NCBI GenBank assembly: GCA_937876125.1
Contig: CALEHF010000278.1
Span: 1-32,037, forward strand
From: an uncultured bacterium
GTDB taxonomy: Bacteria > Planctomycetota > UBA8108 > UBA1146
Direction: 5' to 3'
Length of the DNA stretch: 32,037 nt
Shown here: positions 8,608 to 18,247 of the stretch, in pieces
How the letters are laid out: every line of letters begins with the position of its first letter
How positions within the stretch are numbered: position 1 is the stretch's first letter
Notes under the pieces: model-generated
Told to the model about the DNA's origin: nothing
The model's input: only the letters and a program-made list of their open reading frames with translations
The model's database searches: none
Made by a program: the position numbers and the translations under genes

Positions 8608-10008
8608 ATGTTCTTCCACCAGTTCTATCTCGGCTGCCTCGCCCACGCGTCGTACTTCCTGGGCGATGAGAAGACCGGGACCGCAGTCGTCGTCGACCCT
8701 CAACGCGACATCGATCAGTACGTCGCCCTCGCCGAGGAGAAGGGGATGCGGATCGAACACGTCTTCCTCACCCACTTCCACGCCGACTTCCTTGCCGGGC
8801 ACCTCGAACTGCGCGATCGATTCGGAGCCAAGCTCTACATCGGCCAAAACGGCGAGACCGAGTACGACGCCGTCGCGGTCAAAGATGGCGATCGGTTCGA
8901 GTGGGGAAACTTTGCGATCGAAGTGCGCGAGACCCCGGGGCACACCCCCGAGAGCGTCTGCTTGGTGATCTACGACGACGTGGCGGAGGGCGCTCCGCCG
9001 TACGGGGTACTCACCGGCGACACGCTCTTCATCGGCGACGTCGGCCGCCCCGACCTGTTCGGCTCGGTCGGTTACACCACCGAGCAACTCGCCGGAAACC
9101 TCTACGACTCGCTCCATCAGAAAGTGATGACTCTCCCCGACGCGACCAAGGTCTACCCCGCCCACGGCGCCGGTTCGATGTGCGGGAAGAACCTGTCGAC
9201 CGACACCGTCTCGACGATCGGAGCCCAGCGGCTCAGCAACTACGCACTGAAAGCGCCGACCAAGGAGAAATTCATTGAGCAGGTCACCGCGGATCAACCG
9301 GAGGCCCCCGCGTACTTCGCGATCGATGCGCAGCTCAACAAGAAGGAGCGCCCCATCCTCGAGACGGAGCTCGCGCGCAGTGTCGTTCCCTACTCGCTCG
9401 ACGAGTTCCAGAGACGCGCGGCGGGCGCGCAGGTCCTCGACGTCCGCGAGGCGGAGGAGTTCGCTGCGGGGCACCTCGCCGGCAGCGTGAACATCGGTCT
9501 CGAGGGGCGGTTCGCGACCTGGTGCGGGACGCTTCTCGAGAAGGAGATCCCGATCTTGGTGGTCGCGCCGAAGGGGCGCGAACGGGAAGCGATCATGCGT
9601 CTCGGGCGCATCGGTTTCGACAGTGCGATCGGCTATCTCGAGAACGCGGACGAGGTGCTCGCCTCGACAAAGACTGTGAAGTTCGGGCGCGTCGATGTCC
9701 GTGAACTCGCGGCTTCGCGGGACCAGGTCACCGTCATCGACATCCGCCAGCCGGGAGAATTCGAGACGAGCCACATCGAGGGCTCGATCTTGATGCCCCT
9801 CGCCCATGTGCGCGCACGCTTCGCTGAGGTGCCGCGCGACAGAAAGGTCGCCCTCATCTGCCGCACCGGATATCGCTCGACGATCGCAATCAGTTTGCTC
9901 GAACAAGAGGGCTTCACGAACCTCGTCGACCTGCGCGGCGGCATCGTGGCGTGGGGTGAGGCGGGCCAGCCGGTGACGGGGGCGGCGCCGAGCTGCTCGA
10001 CGGGGTAA
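8608..10008 (+). CDS. CstB-like persulfide dioxygenase with two rhodanese domains
   Basis: A 466-residue cytoplasmic enzyme for sulfide/persulfide detoxification. Residues 1-240 are an ETHE1-type metallo-beta-lactamase fold: THFHADFLAGH (His56, His58, Asp60), TPGHTPES (His112) and TGDTLF (Asp138). His56, His112 and Asp138 are the probable iron ligands of a glutathione- or low-molecular-weight persulfide dioxygenase. Two rhodanese-like domains follow. The first (about 265-350) has VVAPKGRER where the active loop should be and lacks the Cys; the second (about 360-460) has ICRTGYRST with Cys418. This order, with an inactive middle domain, matches staphylococcal CstB. The ATG at 8608 is chosen because AGGA lies seven bases upstream and MFFHQFYLGCLAHASY is the usual family start; an upstream ATG at 8557 adds 17 atypical residues. 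The product should be sulfite and thiosulfate. Confidence 0.93.
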   Translation: MFFHQFYLGCLAHASYFLGDEKTGTAVVVDPQRDIDQYVALAEEKGMRIEHVFLTHFHADFLAGHLELRDRFGAKLYIGQNGETEYDAVAVKDGDRFEWGNFAIEVRETPGHTPESVCLVIYDDVAEGAPPYGVLTGDTLFIGDVGRPDLFGSVGYTTEQLAGNLYDSLHQKVMTLPDATKVYPAHGAGSMCGKNLSTDTVSTIGAQRLSNYALKAPTKEKFIEQVTADQPEAPAYFAIDAQLNKKERPILETELARSVVPYSLDEFQRRAAGAQVLDVREAEEFAAGHLAGSVNIGLEGRFATWCGTLLEKEIPILVVAPKGREREAIMRLGRIGFDSAIGYLENADEVLASTKTVKFGRVDVRELAASRDQVTVIDIRQPGEFETSHIEGSILMPLAHVRARFAEVPRDRKVALICRTGYRSTIAISLLEQEGFTNLVDLRGGIVAWGEAGQPVTGAAPSCSTG

Positions 10009-10039
10009 GGGGGGTCAAAACTGCTTTCGAACCCGCCAC

Positions 10040-11311
10040 TCACTCCCCGAGCACACTCCCCAAAAACCGCTCGATCGCAAACGTACTGATCTGCGCTCCC
10101 GGCCCCGTGAACGCGCAGTCGAATCCGTGCGTCGCACCCGGCAACTCGAAGTGCAAATTGGCGACGCCGAGCTCGTCGAGCCGGCGCGCCAGCCGGGTCG
10201 ATTGCTCCGGCGCGACCAACCGATCCCGCGCCCCGTGGAAGAGAAGCGTCGCGGGACTGGTCTCGGTCGCGAGGAAGAGCGGCGACGCGGCGCGAAACAA
10301 TTCTGGATCCGAACTCGGCGGCCCCCCCATGAAGATCTCGACGAGCTGTTTCCCATCCATGTAGGTGAGGTCGGTCGACTGCTCCCAGCTCCACTTCATG
10401 TCGGTCGGCGCGTAGAACGCAACCACACCACGGACCGGCACCGGCGATGTGTACGCCGCGGTCAGCGCGATGTGTCCCCCGGCGCTGCGGCCGATCACGG
10501 CGATGCGCTGGGGATCGAGCCCGAGCACTTCGGCCCGCTCGACCAAGAAGGTGAGCGCGTCGTGGAGGTCCTCGATCGGAGCCGGGAAGAGAGCGGCGGG
10601 CGCGACGCGATAGTCGATGTCCGCGACCGCATATCCCCGGGCCGCGAGGTACTCGTTCAGCTCCGGGTAATCGGAGCGGCTCCCCCTCTGCCACGAGCCG
10701 CCGTGCACCATCACGACCAGCGGACGGGGCACCTGGGTCGCCGGGCGCTGGTAGAGATCGAGGAGAAGGGGCAGCTCTCCGCGGCGGGCGTACTCGAGTG
10801 TCTCGACGTGGACCTCGGGAGCCGGGGAGCCGAACCACGCTCCGGGTGCGATGAGGGAACGCCGCGGGGGGGCGCCGGCCGCCTCGCGCGGAGGCTTGCC
10901 ACCAAAAGTCTCCGTCAATCGCGAGGGAAGGTCCCCCGCCGCGAGCCGCTGGCGAGTGAGCGGCGCGGCCGCCGCGAGCGCCGCGCCACAGAGGAGGAGA
11001 ACCGTGGCGACACCGAGTCGCGAGATCGGGCGCTGCCTCTGCCACGCGACGACCGCGAGCATCGCACCCGCGCCGCCAAGAATCGTCCAAACGTGCCCCC
11101 AGGCCGATGAAGCGACGGTCGGGAGCCAAAGCGCCCCGATCGGCACCCGGATGGTGGCCAGGAGCGCGAAGAATCCCCAAAGAATCGCACACAAGAAGGC
11201 CACTTGGGTCCGCCGCGGTGGACGCACGGGACTCGAGCTCGACCGCTCACTCGGCTCAGTCGCGTGAGAACTCCCCTTTGGTTCCACTTTTGGAGTCGGG
11301 GACGGGTCCAT
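10040..11311 (-). CDS. Membrane-anchored alpha/beta hydrolase (HSL-like esterase)
   Basis: A 423-residue esterase/lipase-like enzyme. The N-terminal 130 residues hold about three hydrophobic segments (VAFLCAILWGFFALLATI, WTILGGAGAMLAVVAW, GVATVLLLCGAALAAAA), so the catalytic domain is membrane-tethered. The hydrolase has the oxyanion motif VMVHGGSW (His203), nucleophile motif IGRSAGG (Ser276), acid GARDRL (Asp363) and base ATHGFD (His395), in the order and spacing of the hormone-sensitive-lipase/BD-FAE families. The ATG at 11311 has an AGGT site five bases upstream and is preferred to the GTG two codons earlier. The substrate cannot be told from sequence. It is convergent with the persulfide dioxygenase gene, with 31 bases between. 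Confidence 0.9.
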   Translation of the reverse strand: MDPSPTPKVEPKGSSHATEPSERSSSSPVRPPRRTQVAFLCAILWGFFALLATIRVPIGALWLPTVASSAWGHVWTILGGAGAMLAVVAWQRQRPISRLGVATVLLLCGAALAAAAPLTRQRLAAGDLPSRLTETFGGKPPREAAGAPPRRSLIAPGAWFGSPAPEVHVETLEYARRGELPLLLDLYQRPATQVPRPLVVMVHGGSWQRGSRSDYPELNEYLAARGYAVADIDYRVAPAALFPAPIEDLHDALTFLVERAEVLGLDPQRIAVIGRSAGGHIALTAAYTSPVPVRGVVAFYAPTDMKWSWEQSTDLTYMDGKQLVEIFMGGPPSSDPELFRAASPLFLATETSPATLLFHGARDRLVAPEQSTRLARRLDELGVANLHFELPGATHGFDCAFTGPGAQISTFAIERFLGSVLGE

Positions 11312-11805
11312 AGGCACCTTTCGAACGAGAGCTGAGTCCGGTCTCAGAGACGGAAGTCGAGTCGCCGCAACTCGCCACTATTGGTGGGACGCGATCTGCG
11401 AACAACCCCTCTGGGGGATTTCACACGTGGGGTGACATCGCAGCTTACGACGACTCCCCTCCGGTCACCTTGATCCCCGCGGTCACCATCCTTATCGTAC
11501 GCCGGTCGCGCGCCCCCGGGGGGGGTCGCCGACACTCGGGTGTGGTTTTCGAGCGGGCGAGATCCTCTTCGACGAAGGAGGGTCCGCTCGGGGCGAAAAC
11601 GTCGGGGGAACACGTCCGCTGGGGTGCCTCGCTGGGTCGAGTCGCGCACCCCCTCCCGCCTCGGAAGCGAGCACCTTTCACCAAGCGTGATGCTCTCCCG
11701 CTGTCTCTTCGCATAAATTCAGTATCGCGCAGCATCCGTCTTCGCATCATCCGACTCTTCGCATACGCAGGTTCTTTGCTGACCACCTCCGGAAGGACGC
11801 GCTCG
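11312..11805. other. Gene-free divergent region before transketolase
   Basis: This 494-base stretch separates the divergent hydrolase and transketolase genes. All frames through it are short or shadow the neighbours, and the transketolase frame can be read back to 11470 only as unconserved-looking sequence. It should hold both promoters; the relatively AT-rich part near 11700-11780 is the likeliest place, but I cannot assign boxes. A run of C then G (11514-11525) is the only marked sequence feature. Confidence 0.5.
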
Positions 11806-13755
11806 ATGCCCTTGTTCGACCTCGACCAGGAAGCCCCCTCGTCCGAGTACCTCGCCTGGCACGAATCTGCGCGGAAGGAGTGCCGTCGCGACATCATCCA
11901 GATGACGCACCTCGCGAACTCCGGGCACCCGGGCGGATCGCTCTCGAGCCTCGACTTCTACCTGTGGATCTACGCCCACGCGAACATCGATCCGCAACAA
12001 CCGTGGAAGGCGGGGCGCGATCGCGTTGTCGTCAGTCACGGCCACACCTCGCCGGGGGTGTACTCGGTCCTCGGTCAGCTCGGCTTCTTCGATCGCGAAG
12101 AGATGGTGTCGAGTTTCCGCCGGACTGGAAACCACTTCGAAGGCCACATCGAGCGAGAGATCCCCGGCGTCGAATGGACCACCGGCAACCTCGGCCAGGG
12201 GCTGTCCGCGGCCTCTGGCATGGCGCTCGCCGCGCGTCTCAAAGGTCAGTCGATCCGTCTCTTCGTTCCGATGGGGGATGGCGAGCAGCAGAAGGGGCAG
12301 ATCTCGGAAGCGCGTCGCTTCGCAGTGAAATATCGCCTCCACGGCATGACCGCGATCATCGATCGCAACCGTTTACAGATCGGCGGCGCGTGCGAAGAAG
12401 TGATGCCGCAGAACATCGCCGCAGGGTGGGCCGCCGATGGGTGGAAGGTCACTGAGATCGACGGCCACGACGTCGCTCAGATCCACCGTGCGCTCCGTGC
12501 CGCAGCGCTCGATGATTCCTGTCCCCACGTGATCATCGCCGACACGGTCATGGGGAAAGGCTTCTCCTTCATGGAGAACGACGCGAAGTACCACGGGCAA
12601 GCGGTCAGCGCTGATCAGTACGAACAGTGCGCGAAAGAGAGCGGCGACGACCTCGCGCTTTGGAACCTCGCGCCACTCCGCGCGCTGCGCGACGAGCGCC
12701 GTCCGACCACTCTTCCCACTCTCCCCCGCTCTGAAGCGCCGTTGGCCCCGGGCGAGCCGATCACCTACGGCGCCCATGAAAAGTCTGACAACCGCGGCGC
12801 GTTCGGCAAAGCACTCGCCAGTGTCGCAGCCGCGAACGACCATCAATCTCCGCTCCCGATGGCGGTCTTCGATTGCGACCTCGAGGGATCGGTGAAGGTC
12901 GGCGCGTTCCACGCAGCGCACCCCGAGAACTTCTTCCAGGCCGGAATCCAAGAGCATCACACCGCGGCGTGCACCGGGGCGTTGAGCGCCGAGGGGATTG
13001 CGACCTTCTTCGCCGACTTCGGAGTGTTCGGCATCGCGGAGACCTACAACCAGCACCGCCTCACCGACATCAATCACGGCTCACTCAAAGTGATCTGCAC
13101 TCACATCGGTCTCGACGTCGGAGAAGACGGCAAGACGCACCAGTCGATCGACTACGTCGGTGTCCTCCGGAACATCTTCGGCATGCAGATCATCGTCCCC
13201 GCCGACCCGAACCAGACCGACCGCGCGCTCCGTCACCTCGCCACCCACCCGGGGATGTTCTTCCTCGGCATGGGACGCTCGAAGCTCGCGACCATCACAG
13301 ACGAAAACGGTGAGCCGTTCTTCGGGGGGAACTACCGATTCCGGATGGGCCAAGGGGATTGGATCCGCCGCGGCAACCAAGGAGTCGTGGTGGCGATGGG
13401 AACGCCGACCGGGCGGGCGCTCGAGGCGGTCGAAGCGATGCGCCGAGGCGGTCTCGATGTCGCGCTCGCTCACGTCGCGACGCCGGGCGACCTGGCACCT
13501 GAGTTCCTGGACGAAGTCGGGAGCCAACCGTGGGTCGTCACGGTGGAGGACCATTCGGTGCGCACCGGGCTCGGATCGTGTCTCGCCGAGGTTCTCTTCT
13601 CCCGCGGCCACGCGATTCCGCACCTCCGCCTCGGCGTGACCCAGTACGCCCCCTCCGGTACGGCGGAAGATGTGTACCGAGCGATGGGGATCGACGCGGC
13701 GGGGATCGAGTCGAGTGTGCGCGGATTCGCGGGGAACCCGATTCCGGCGCGCTGA
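11806..13755 (+). CDS. tkt: Transketolase
   Basis: A 649-residue thiamine-diphosphate enzyme of the non-oxidative pentose phosphate pathway, moving two-carbon units between sugar phosphates. Motifs in order: ANSGHPGGSLSSLDFY, VVSHGHTSPGVYSVL, TGNLGQGLSAASGMAL, the ThDP/Mg motif GDGEQQKGQ (Gly157-Asp158-Gly159) with IIDRNRLQIGG 27 residues on, and the pyrimidine-domain AGIQEHH with catalytic Glu383. A C-terminal transketolase domain ends the protein. Full length is kept, so this is the fused form. The cofactor motif resembles the split/archaeal-type branch more than E. coli TktA. The ATG at 11806 follows a GGAAGGA site by eight bases; the long in-frame extension upstream is not family-like. 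It appears to be monocistronic, ended by a hairpin at 13788. Confidence 0.95.
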   Translation: MPLFDLDQEAPSSEYLAWHESARKECRRDIIQMTHLANSGHPGGSLSSLDFYLWIYAHANIDPQQPWKAGRDRVVVSHGHTSPGVYSVLGQLGFFDREEMVSSFRRTGNHFEGHIEREIPGVEWTTGNLGQGLSAASGMALAARLKGQSIRLFVPMGDGEQQKGQISEARRFAVKYRLHGMTAIIDRNRLQIGGACEEVMPQNIAAGWAADGWKVTEIDGHDVAQIHRALRAAALDDSCPHVIIADTVMGKGFSFMENDAKYHGQAVSADQYEQCAKESGDDLALWNLAPLRALRDERRPTTLPTLPRSEAPLAPGEPITYGAHEKSDNRGAFGKALASVAAANDHQSPLPMAVFDCDLEGSVKVGAFHAAHPENFFQAGIQEHHTAACTGALSAEGIATFFADFGVFGIAETYNQHRLTDINHGSLKVICTHIGLDVGEDGKTHQSIDYVGVLRNIFGMQIIVPADPNQTDRALRHLATHPGMFFLGMGRSKLATITDENGEPFFGGNYRFRMGQGDWIRRGNQGVVVAMGTPTGRALEAVEAMRRGGLDVALAHVATPGDLAPEFLDEVGSQPWVVTVEDHSVRTGLGSCLAEVLFSRGHAIPHLRLGVTQYAPSGTAEDVYRAMGIDAAGIESSVRGFAGNPIPAR

Positions 13756-13787
13756 CGCTCGAACAGCCGCACCCGAGGAAGAGAGGA

Positions 13788-13822
13788 GAACGGGCCGCTC
13801 GGACCATCCGAGCGGCCCGTTC
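13788..13822 (+). terminator. Hairpin terminator after transketolase
   Basis: A perfect 16-base-pair inverted repeat (13788-13803 with 13807-13822) around a three-base loop lies 33 bases after the transketolase stop. There is no long T run, only GCCGTTTCT, so termination may be less efficient than at the hairpin at 18150. Confidence 0.75.
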
Positions 13823-14713
13823 TGCCGTTTCTGACCGATGCGCCACTCGAGTGGGCCCATCTCTGCCCGGCTGACCAGTCGGAGGGTTCGCATCTGCGGA
13901 TCCTGCACTATCATCGCCTCGGGAACGTTATCGACCCGACCGGAGTATCGAGCCCCCCTCGCGTATGGGGAACACTCAAAAGGGCGCCACACTTGCGCCC
14001 CGATGTCCAGCATCCGCTGCACCCGCTCACTCCCCCGTGTCGAACGTGGGCACGCCACCGTGTCTTCCATCCCACATTTCGAGCGCCTGAGCCCCCGAGC
14101 GTCATCGGTGGGGGGCGGGGAAAGCCGGTCCACTGAACCCGCCTTCCCGCCGATGTCTCACGTGGGCTCACGCTCGGGTCCGGGGAGGGGAGAAATCCCC
14201 GGCCACGGTATCGAAATGCGCCAGAGACGGACTCTGGTGAACTCTGGGGTTCAGCTCCGTCTCTTGCCTGCGACTCCTCCCCCCTTCTTTCTTTGTCTCA
14301 GATACCAAAGCGGGGGTCCGCGACGATGCGGAGGTACGCCCGAGTGAACATCTGGTCTGACAGGAACGGCAGCTCAACCCGACGACCGGAATCGGGACTC
14401 CCCTGTCCACAATGAGGGCACCTCTTGAGTTGCGCACCCTTGTCAGCCTCCTCTTGCACCAGTATGCTAGCCCTCACTCCAGGTCCGAGCCCGGCAGGCT
14501 CGAGATGGAGAACAATCACGGGAGATCCAGCGAGGTCTCCCCTATGGGCTGAAATAAAACGTACTCAATTGAACAACTGTTGAGCCGCGCCTCGGTTGAG
14601 GTGTCGGTGTTTCCAATAGAACTTCTGGGCATGAGCCAACGCGTGGGTGTAGGGCTGGGGTGTGTTTCCCCCCTCTTTCGCGGTGGTCTCCCGAGACTGG
14701 GGAAGGTGACTCT
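13823..14713. other. Long intergenic region, no convincing gene
   Basis: About 890 bases without a supported gene. Short frames occur on both strands. The least unlikely is on the minus strand, 14519 to 14298 (73 residues), with a single zinc-knuckle-like LKRCPHCGQ and a plausible C-terminus, possibly a relic of a larger protein. An 8-base-pair hairpin (14520-14541) and a relatively AT-rich stretch with the palindrome CAACTGTTG (near 14574) lie just upstream of the secreted repeat protein and may belong to its promoter or leader. Confidence 0.4.
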
Positions 14714-17700
14714 ATGTCGACTTCGTGGAAAATGGCTGCCCTCGTGGGGCTTACTGTATGTCTGTGTAGCGCTCCGGCGTTGGCGCAGCCAGCAAACGAT
14801 AACTGCGTGAATGCGATTTCGATCGGCGCAGACGTGGCCGCTCCGTTTGATACGTTGGATGCCACCAACGAGGCACCTCTCGCGTGCCGCGGAACCGCCG
14901 ATGTTTGGTTCGAGTGGACCGCAACGGTCACCGCGAACGTCGACGTCGTGCTCGCGGGCTTGGTCCCGGGCGGCGGCTCAACGAGCACCGATACCAACCA
15001 CTCGGTGTACACCAACCCCGGCGGTGGGCTCTGCCCGACCGACCTGGATCAGCTCGCCTGTATTGACCCGCTCTCCGGTTCGGTCGCAGTGACCTCGGGT
15101 ACGAGCTACCTGGTCCGCGTCGGCATGTGGTCCAGCACCACATCGGCCCGCCCTTCCGGCAACTTGTTCATTGTCACCGGACCGGTCCCGGAAGTGTGCG
15201 ACGACGGTCTCGACAACGACCAGGACGGCCTCGCCGACTGCGCGGACACCGCGGACTGCGGCGCGTTCCCGGCCTGCGCGCCGCCGGCCAACGACAACTG
15301 CATCGACGCAATCAGCCTGACTGAGAACGTCGCATCGGCGTACACAACGAAGAACGCGACCAACGAAGCCCCGCTCGCCTGCCGCGGATCTGCCGATGTC
15401 TGGTTCGAGTGGACCGCCACTCTCACCGGTAACGTCGACGTGGCTCTCACCAACAACACGCCTGCGGTGGGCACGAGCACCGACACGAACCACTCGGTGT
15501 ACACCAACCCCGGCGGTGGGCTCTGCCCGACCGACCTGGATCAACTCGCCTGCATCGATCCGTTCTCCGGTTCGGTCGCCGTGGTCTCGGGTACGAGCTA
15601 CCTGATCCGCGTCGGCATGTGGTCGTCGACGACCACGAGCCGCTCCCAGGGAGACGTGACGGTTCTCACCCCGATCCTCGAGATCTGCGATGACGGCATC
15701 GACAACGATCTCGATGGCCTCACCGACTGCGGCGACCCCGTCGACTGCTCGGCGTTCCCCGCCTGCGCTCCCCCGACGAACGACGATTGTGCGAATGCCG
15801 AAGTGATCGGCGAGGGCACCTTCGCGTTCTCGACCGTCAACTCGGTCCTCGACGGCCCGCAGGACGCGGACACGAACATGGACAACGACGTCTGGTTCCT
15901 CTACACGGCGACCACCGGCGGAACCGCGACGATCGACACCTGCGCGGGCCCCGCGGGCACGCTCACCGACACCGTGCTGATCGTTTACGACGGCGGCGCC
16001 TGCCCGGTCGGGCCCGGCCTCGCCCTCGCGAGCGACGACGACAGCTGCGCCGCGGGCGGCGTCGGATCCGCGTTCGCCTCGACGGTGGACGTCCCGGTCT
16101 GCGCCGGCGACACCCTCTATATCCAGGTCGGTGGCTGGAACGCCGCTGAGGGCGACGCGCTCCTCACCGTCGCGGTGGCTGCGCCGGCGAACGACGAGTG
16201 CGCCGCGGCGACTGCGGTCGGCGAAGGCTCGTTCGAGTTCAGCAACTGTGGTGCGACCATCGGAATCGACGGTCCGACCGACGATGCCAACATGGACAAG
16301 GACGTTTGGTTCCTCTACACGGCTGGCGGGACCGGAGTCGCCAACTTTGCGACTTGCGATCCGACCGGCTCCCTCACCGACACGATCATCATTGTGTACG
16401 ACGGCGCGCTCTGCCCGATCACGGGGGATCCTGCGCTCGCCTCCGATGACGATGGCTGCGCGTCTCCGAACTTCAACTCGACCGTCGACGTTCCCGTCAC
16501 GGCTGGATCGACCTACTACCTCCAAGTCGGCGGTTGGAAGGGGACCACCGGAGCAGCGGGCACCGGCGACGAGGGAAGCAGCACTCTCTCGATCAGCCTC
16601 CCCGAGGTTTGTAACGACGGCATCGACAACGACGCCGACGGTCTCATCGACTGTGCCGACACTGTCGACTGCGCGGCCGCCGCGAACTGCATCGAGGCGG
16701 GCAACTGTGGTGACGGCATCGACAACGACGCCGACGGCCTGACCGACTGCCTCGATATCCTCGACTGCGACACTGACGCGGCGTGTGCGCTGGCACTCAA
16801 CGATGAGTGCATCGACGCGCTCGTCGTCTCCGACGGTCAAACCGTGTTCAACAACATCGGGATGACCTCCTCGGGTCCGGACGAGTGCGATCCGGGCGCA
16901 AACACCGAAGATGACGTCTGGTTCCTCTACACCGCCAGCGTCACCGGCAGCGGCCGGTTCAGCACCTGCGATACTCCGGGAAGCCTGACCGACAACGTGA
17001 TGACGGTCTACGACGGCACCGCTTGCCCGATCCCCGGTGATATCGCCCTCGGGTGTGACGACGACACCTGCGCCCCCACCGGCGGTGGGTCTCCGTTCCT
17101 CTCCGAGGTCGTCATTCCGGTGACCGCGGGCTCCTCCTACCTGATCCAAATCGGTAGCTGGAACACCACCCCGAATGGCGCCGGCATCCTCACGATCGAA
17201 GTGACGATCCCGGGCGACGATTGCGCCGATCCGTTCTTGGTCGGTGAGGGTTCCTTCGACTTCGACAACACCGGCGCGACCTCTGTGGGTCCCGACGAGT
17301 GCGATCCCGGAGCGAACACCGAGACCGACGTGTGGTTCCTCTACACGCCGACCCTCTCCGGTGACGCGACGATCGACACCTGCACCAACAACTTCGGCAC
17401 GCTGACCGACACCGTCCTCACCGTCTACGACGGTGCCACCGGTTGCCCGGTTCCGGGCGACATCGCGCTCGCGTGTGACGATGACTCCTGCGCCGCGGGT
17501 GGCGCCGGCAGTGCGTTCGCTTCCTCGGTCACCGTTCCGGTGACCCTGGGCAGCACGTACTACGTTCAGGTCGGCGGTTGGAATGGTGACGAGGGTACCG
17601 GAAACTTGACCATCGACACCGTCCTTCCCTGCGTCGATCCGACCCCGAGCTTCAGCGCGGGTCCGCTCCTCTCGGGTATCGCTCCGTTGACGGTCGACTT

Positions 17701-18100
17701 CCTGAACACCTCCAACGACGGTGGTGATCCGCTGACGACCTATGACTGGGCCTTCGGCGACGGCGGAACTTCCACCGACGTCGATCCTTCCCACGACTTC
17801 GGCTGCGGATCCTCCGATGTCACGTTGACCGCGACCGGTTGTGGTGTCTCGGCGACGACCGCGACCGCTGTGACGGTCACCGCGTACGCCATGGGCGACG
17901 CGAACGGCGACTGCGCCGTGGACGTTGCGGACGGGATCGCGATCGCGAACTACCTCTTCGGTGGTGGCCCGGCGCCGGTTTGCTTCAACGCGGCAGACGT
18001 CAACGGTGACGGAACGGTCGACATCGCGGACGCGGTCTACGAGCTGATCTTCCTCTTCGGAGGTGGCGCGGCTCTGGTGCCCGGAAGCGGAGGCTGCTAG
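14714..18100 (+). CDS. Large secreted repeat protein with PKD and dockerin-like domains
   Basis: A 1128-residue exported protein. The ATG at 14714 has a GGAAGG site and starts a signal peptide ending APALA. Six beta-sandwich repeats of about 110-165 residues follow; each begins with a motif like ANDNC or NDEC and contains DVWFEWTA or DVWFLYTA, resembling pre-peptidase C-terminal domains. Four short acidic Cys motifs of the type [11 protein letters not shown] plus DCADTADC lie near residues 159, 322, 630 and 661 and look calcium-binding. A PKD-like domain (about 975-1055, with YDWAFGDGG) and two dockerin-type EF repeats ([20 protein letters not shown], then [19 protein letters not shown]) end it. 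The function is probably surface adhesion or matrix; no enzyme motif is visible. The first two repeats are nearly identical in DNA. It shares this plan with the protein at 23287-27183. Confidence 0.9.
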   Translation: MSTSWKMAALVGLTVCLCSAPALAQPANDNCVNAISIGADVAAPFDTLDATNEAPLACRGTADVWFEWTATVTANVDVVLAGLVPGGGSTSTDTNHSVYTNPGGGLCPTDLDQLACIDPLSGSVAVTSGTSYLVRVGMWSSTTSARPSGNLFIVTGPVPEVCDDGLDNDQDGLADCADTADCGAFPACAPPANDNCIDAISLTENVASAYTTKNATNEAPLACRGSADVWFEWTATLTGNVDVALTNNTPAVGTSTDTNHSVYTNPGGGLCPTDLDQLACIDPFSGSVAVVSGTSYLIRVGMWSSTTTSRSQGDVTVLTPILEICDDGIDNDLDGLTDCGDPVDCSAFPACAPPTNDDCANAEVIGEGTFAFSTVNSVLDGPQDADTNMDNDVWFLYTATTGGTATIDTCAGPAGTLTDTVLIVYDGGACPVGPGLALASDDDSCAAGGVGSAFASTVDVPVCAGDTLYIQVGGWNAAEGDALLTVAVAAPANDECAAATAVGEGSFEFSNCGATIGIDGPTDDANMDKDVWFLYTAGGTGVANFATCDPTGSLTDTIIIVYDGALCPITGDPALASDDDGCASPNFNSTVDVPVTAGSTYYLQVGGWKGTTGAAGTGDEGSSTLSISLPEVCNDGIDNDADGLIDCADTVDCAAAANCIEAGNCGDGIDNDADGLTDCLDILDCDTDAACALALNDECIDALVVSDGQTVFNNIGMTSSGPDECDPGANTEDDVWFLYTASVTGSGRFSTCDTPGSLTDNVMTVYDGTACPIPGDIALGCDDDTCAPTGGGSPFLSEVVIPVTAGSSYLIQIGSWNTTPNGAGILTIEVTIPGDDCADPFLVGEGSFDFDNTGATSVGPDECDPGANTETDVWFLYTPTLSGDATIDTCTNNFGTLTDTVLTVYDGATGCPVPGDIALACDDDSCAAGGAGSAFASSVTVPVTLGSTYYVQVGGWNGDEGTGNLTIDTVLPCVDPTPSFSAGPLLSGIAPLTVDFLNTSNDGGDPLTTYDWAFGDGGTSTDVDPSHDFGCGSSDVTLTATGCGVSATTATAVTVTAYAMGDANGDCAVDVADGIAIANYLFGGGPAPVCFNAADVNGDGTVDIADAVYELIFLFGGGAALVPGSGGC
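14996..15051 (+). repeat. Internal direct repeat, copy 1
   Basis: A 56-base stretch identical to 15488-15543, 492 bases (164 codons) away, within a longer similar block. It shows a recent in-frame duplication of the first beta-sandwich domain of the secreted repeat protein. Confidence 0.9.
15488..15543 (+). repeat. Internal direct repeat, copy 2
   Basis: The second copy of the 56-base identity. Flanking sequence continues to match at most positions, with mainly third-base changes, to about 15625. Confidence 0.9.
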
Positions 18101-18149
18101 TCGCTGGACCAGTAGTCAAAGCCTGATTCGATTGTGAGTCAGGTACATG

Positions 18150-18185
18150 CAGCCCGCGGGGGAATCCCCCGCGGGCTGTTTTTTT
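18150..18185 (+). terminator. Rho-independent terminator after secreted repeat protein
   Basis: A perfect 13-base-pair GC-rich stem (18150-18162 with 18166-18178), three-base loop AAT, then seven T residues (18179-18185), 49 bases after the stop codon. This is a textbook intrinsic terminator. The convergent lipoprotein gene ends at 18248. Confidence 0.95.
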
Positions 18186-18247
18186 GGCTCTTTGGCTTCT
18201 CGTTGAACGCGGCGTGAACGCAGCTTCGAAGCGTCGAGGGCGCCACT

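Noticed and set aside
14298..14519. 73-residue minus-strand frame with CPHCG
   Set aside because: Only one Cys pair and no clear start signal; too little to call a gene, so kept only as a possible relic in the gap entry.
14978..17794. 938-codon open frame on the minus strand
   Set aside because: Mirror of the repeated secreted protein; its own apparent repeats simply reflect those of the sense gene.
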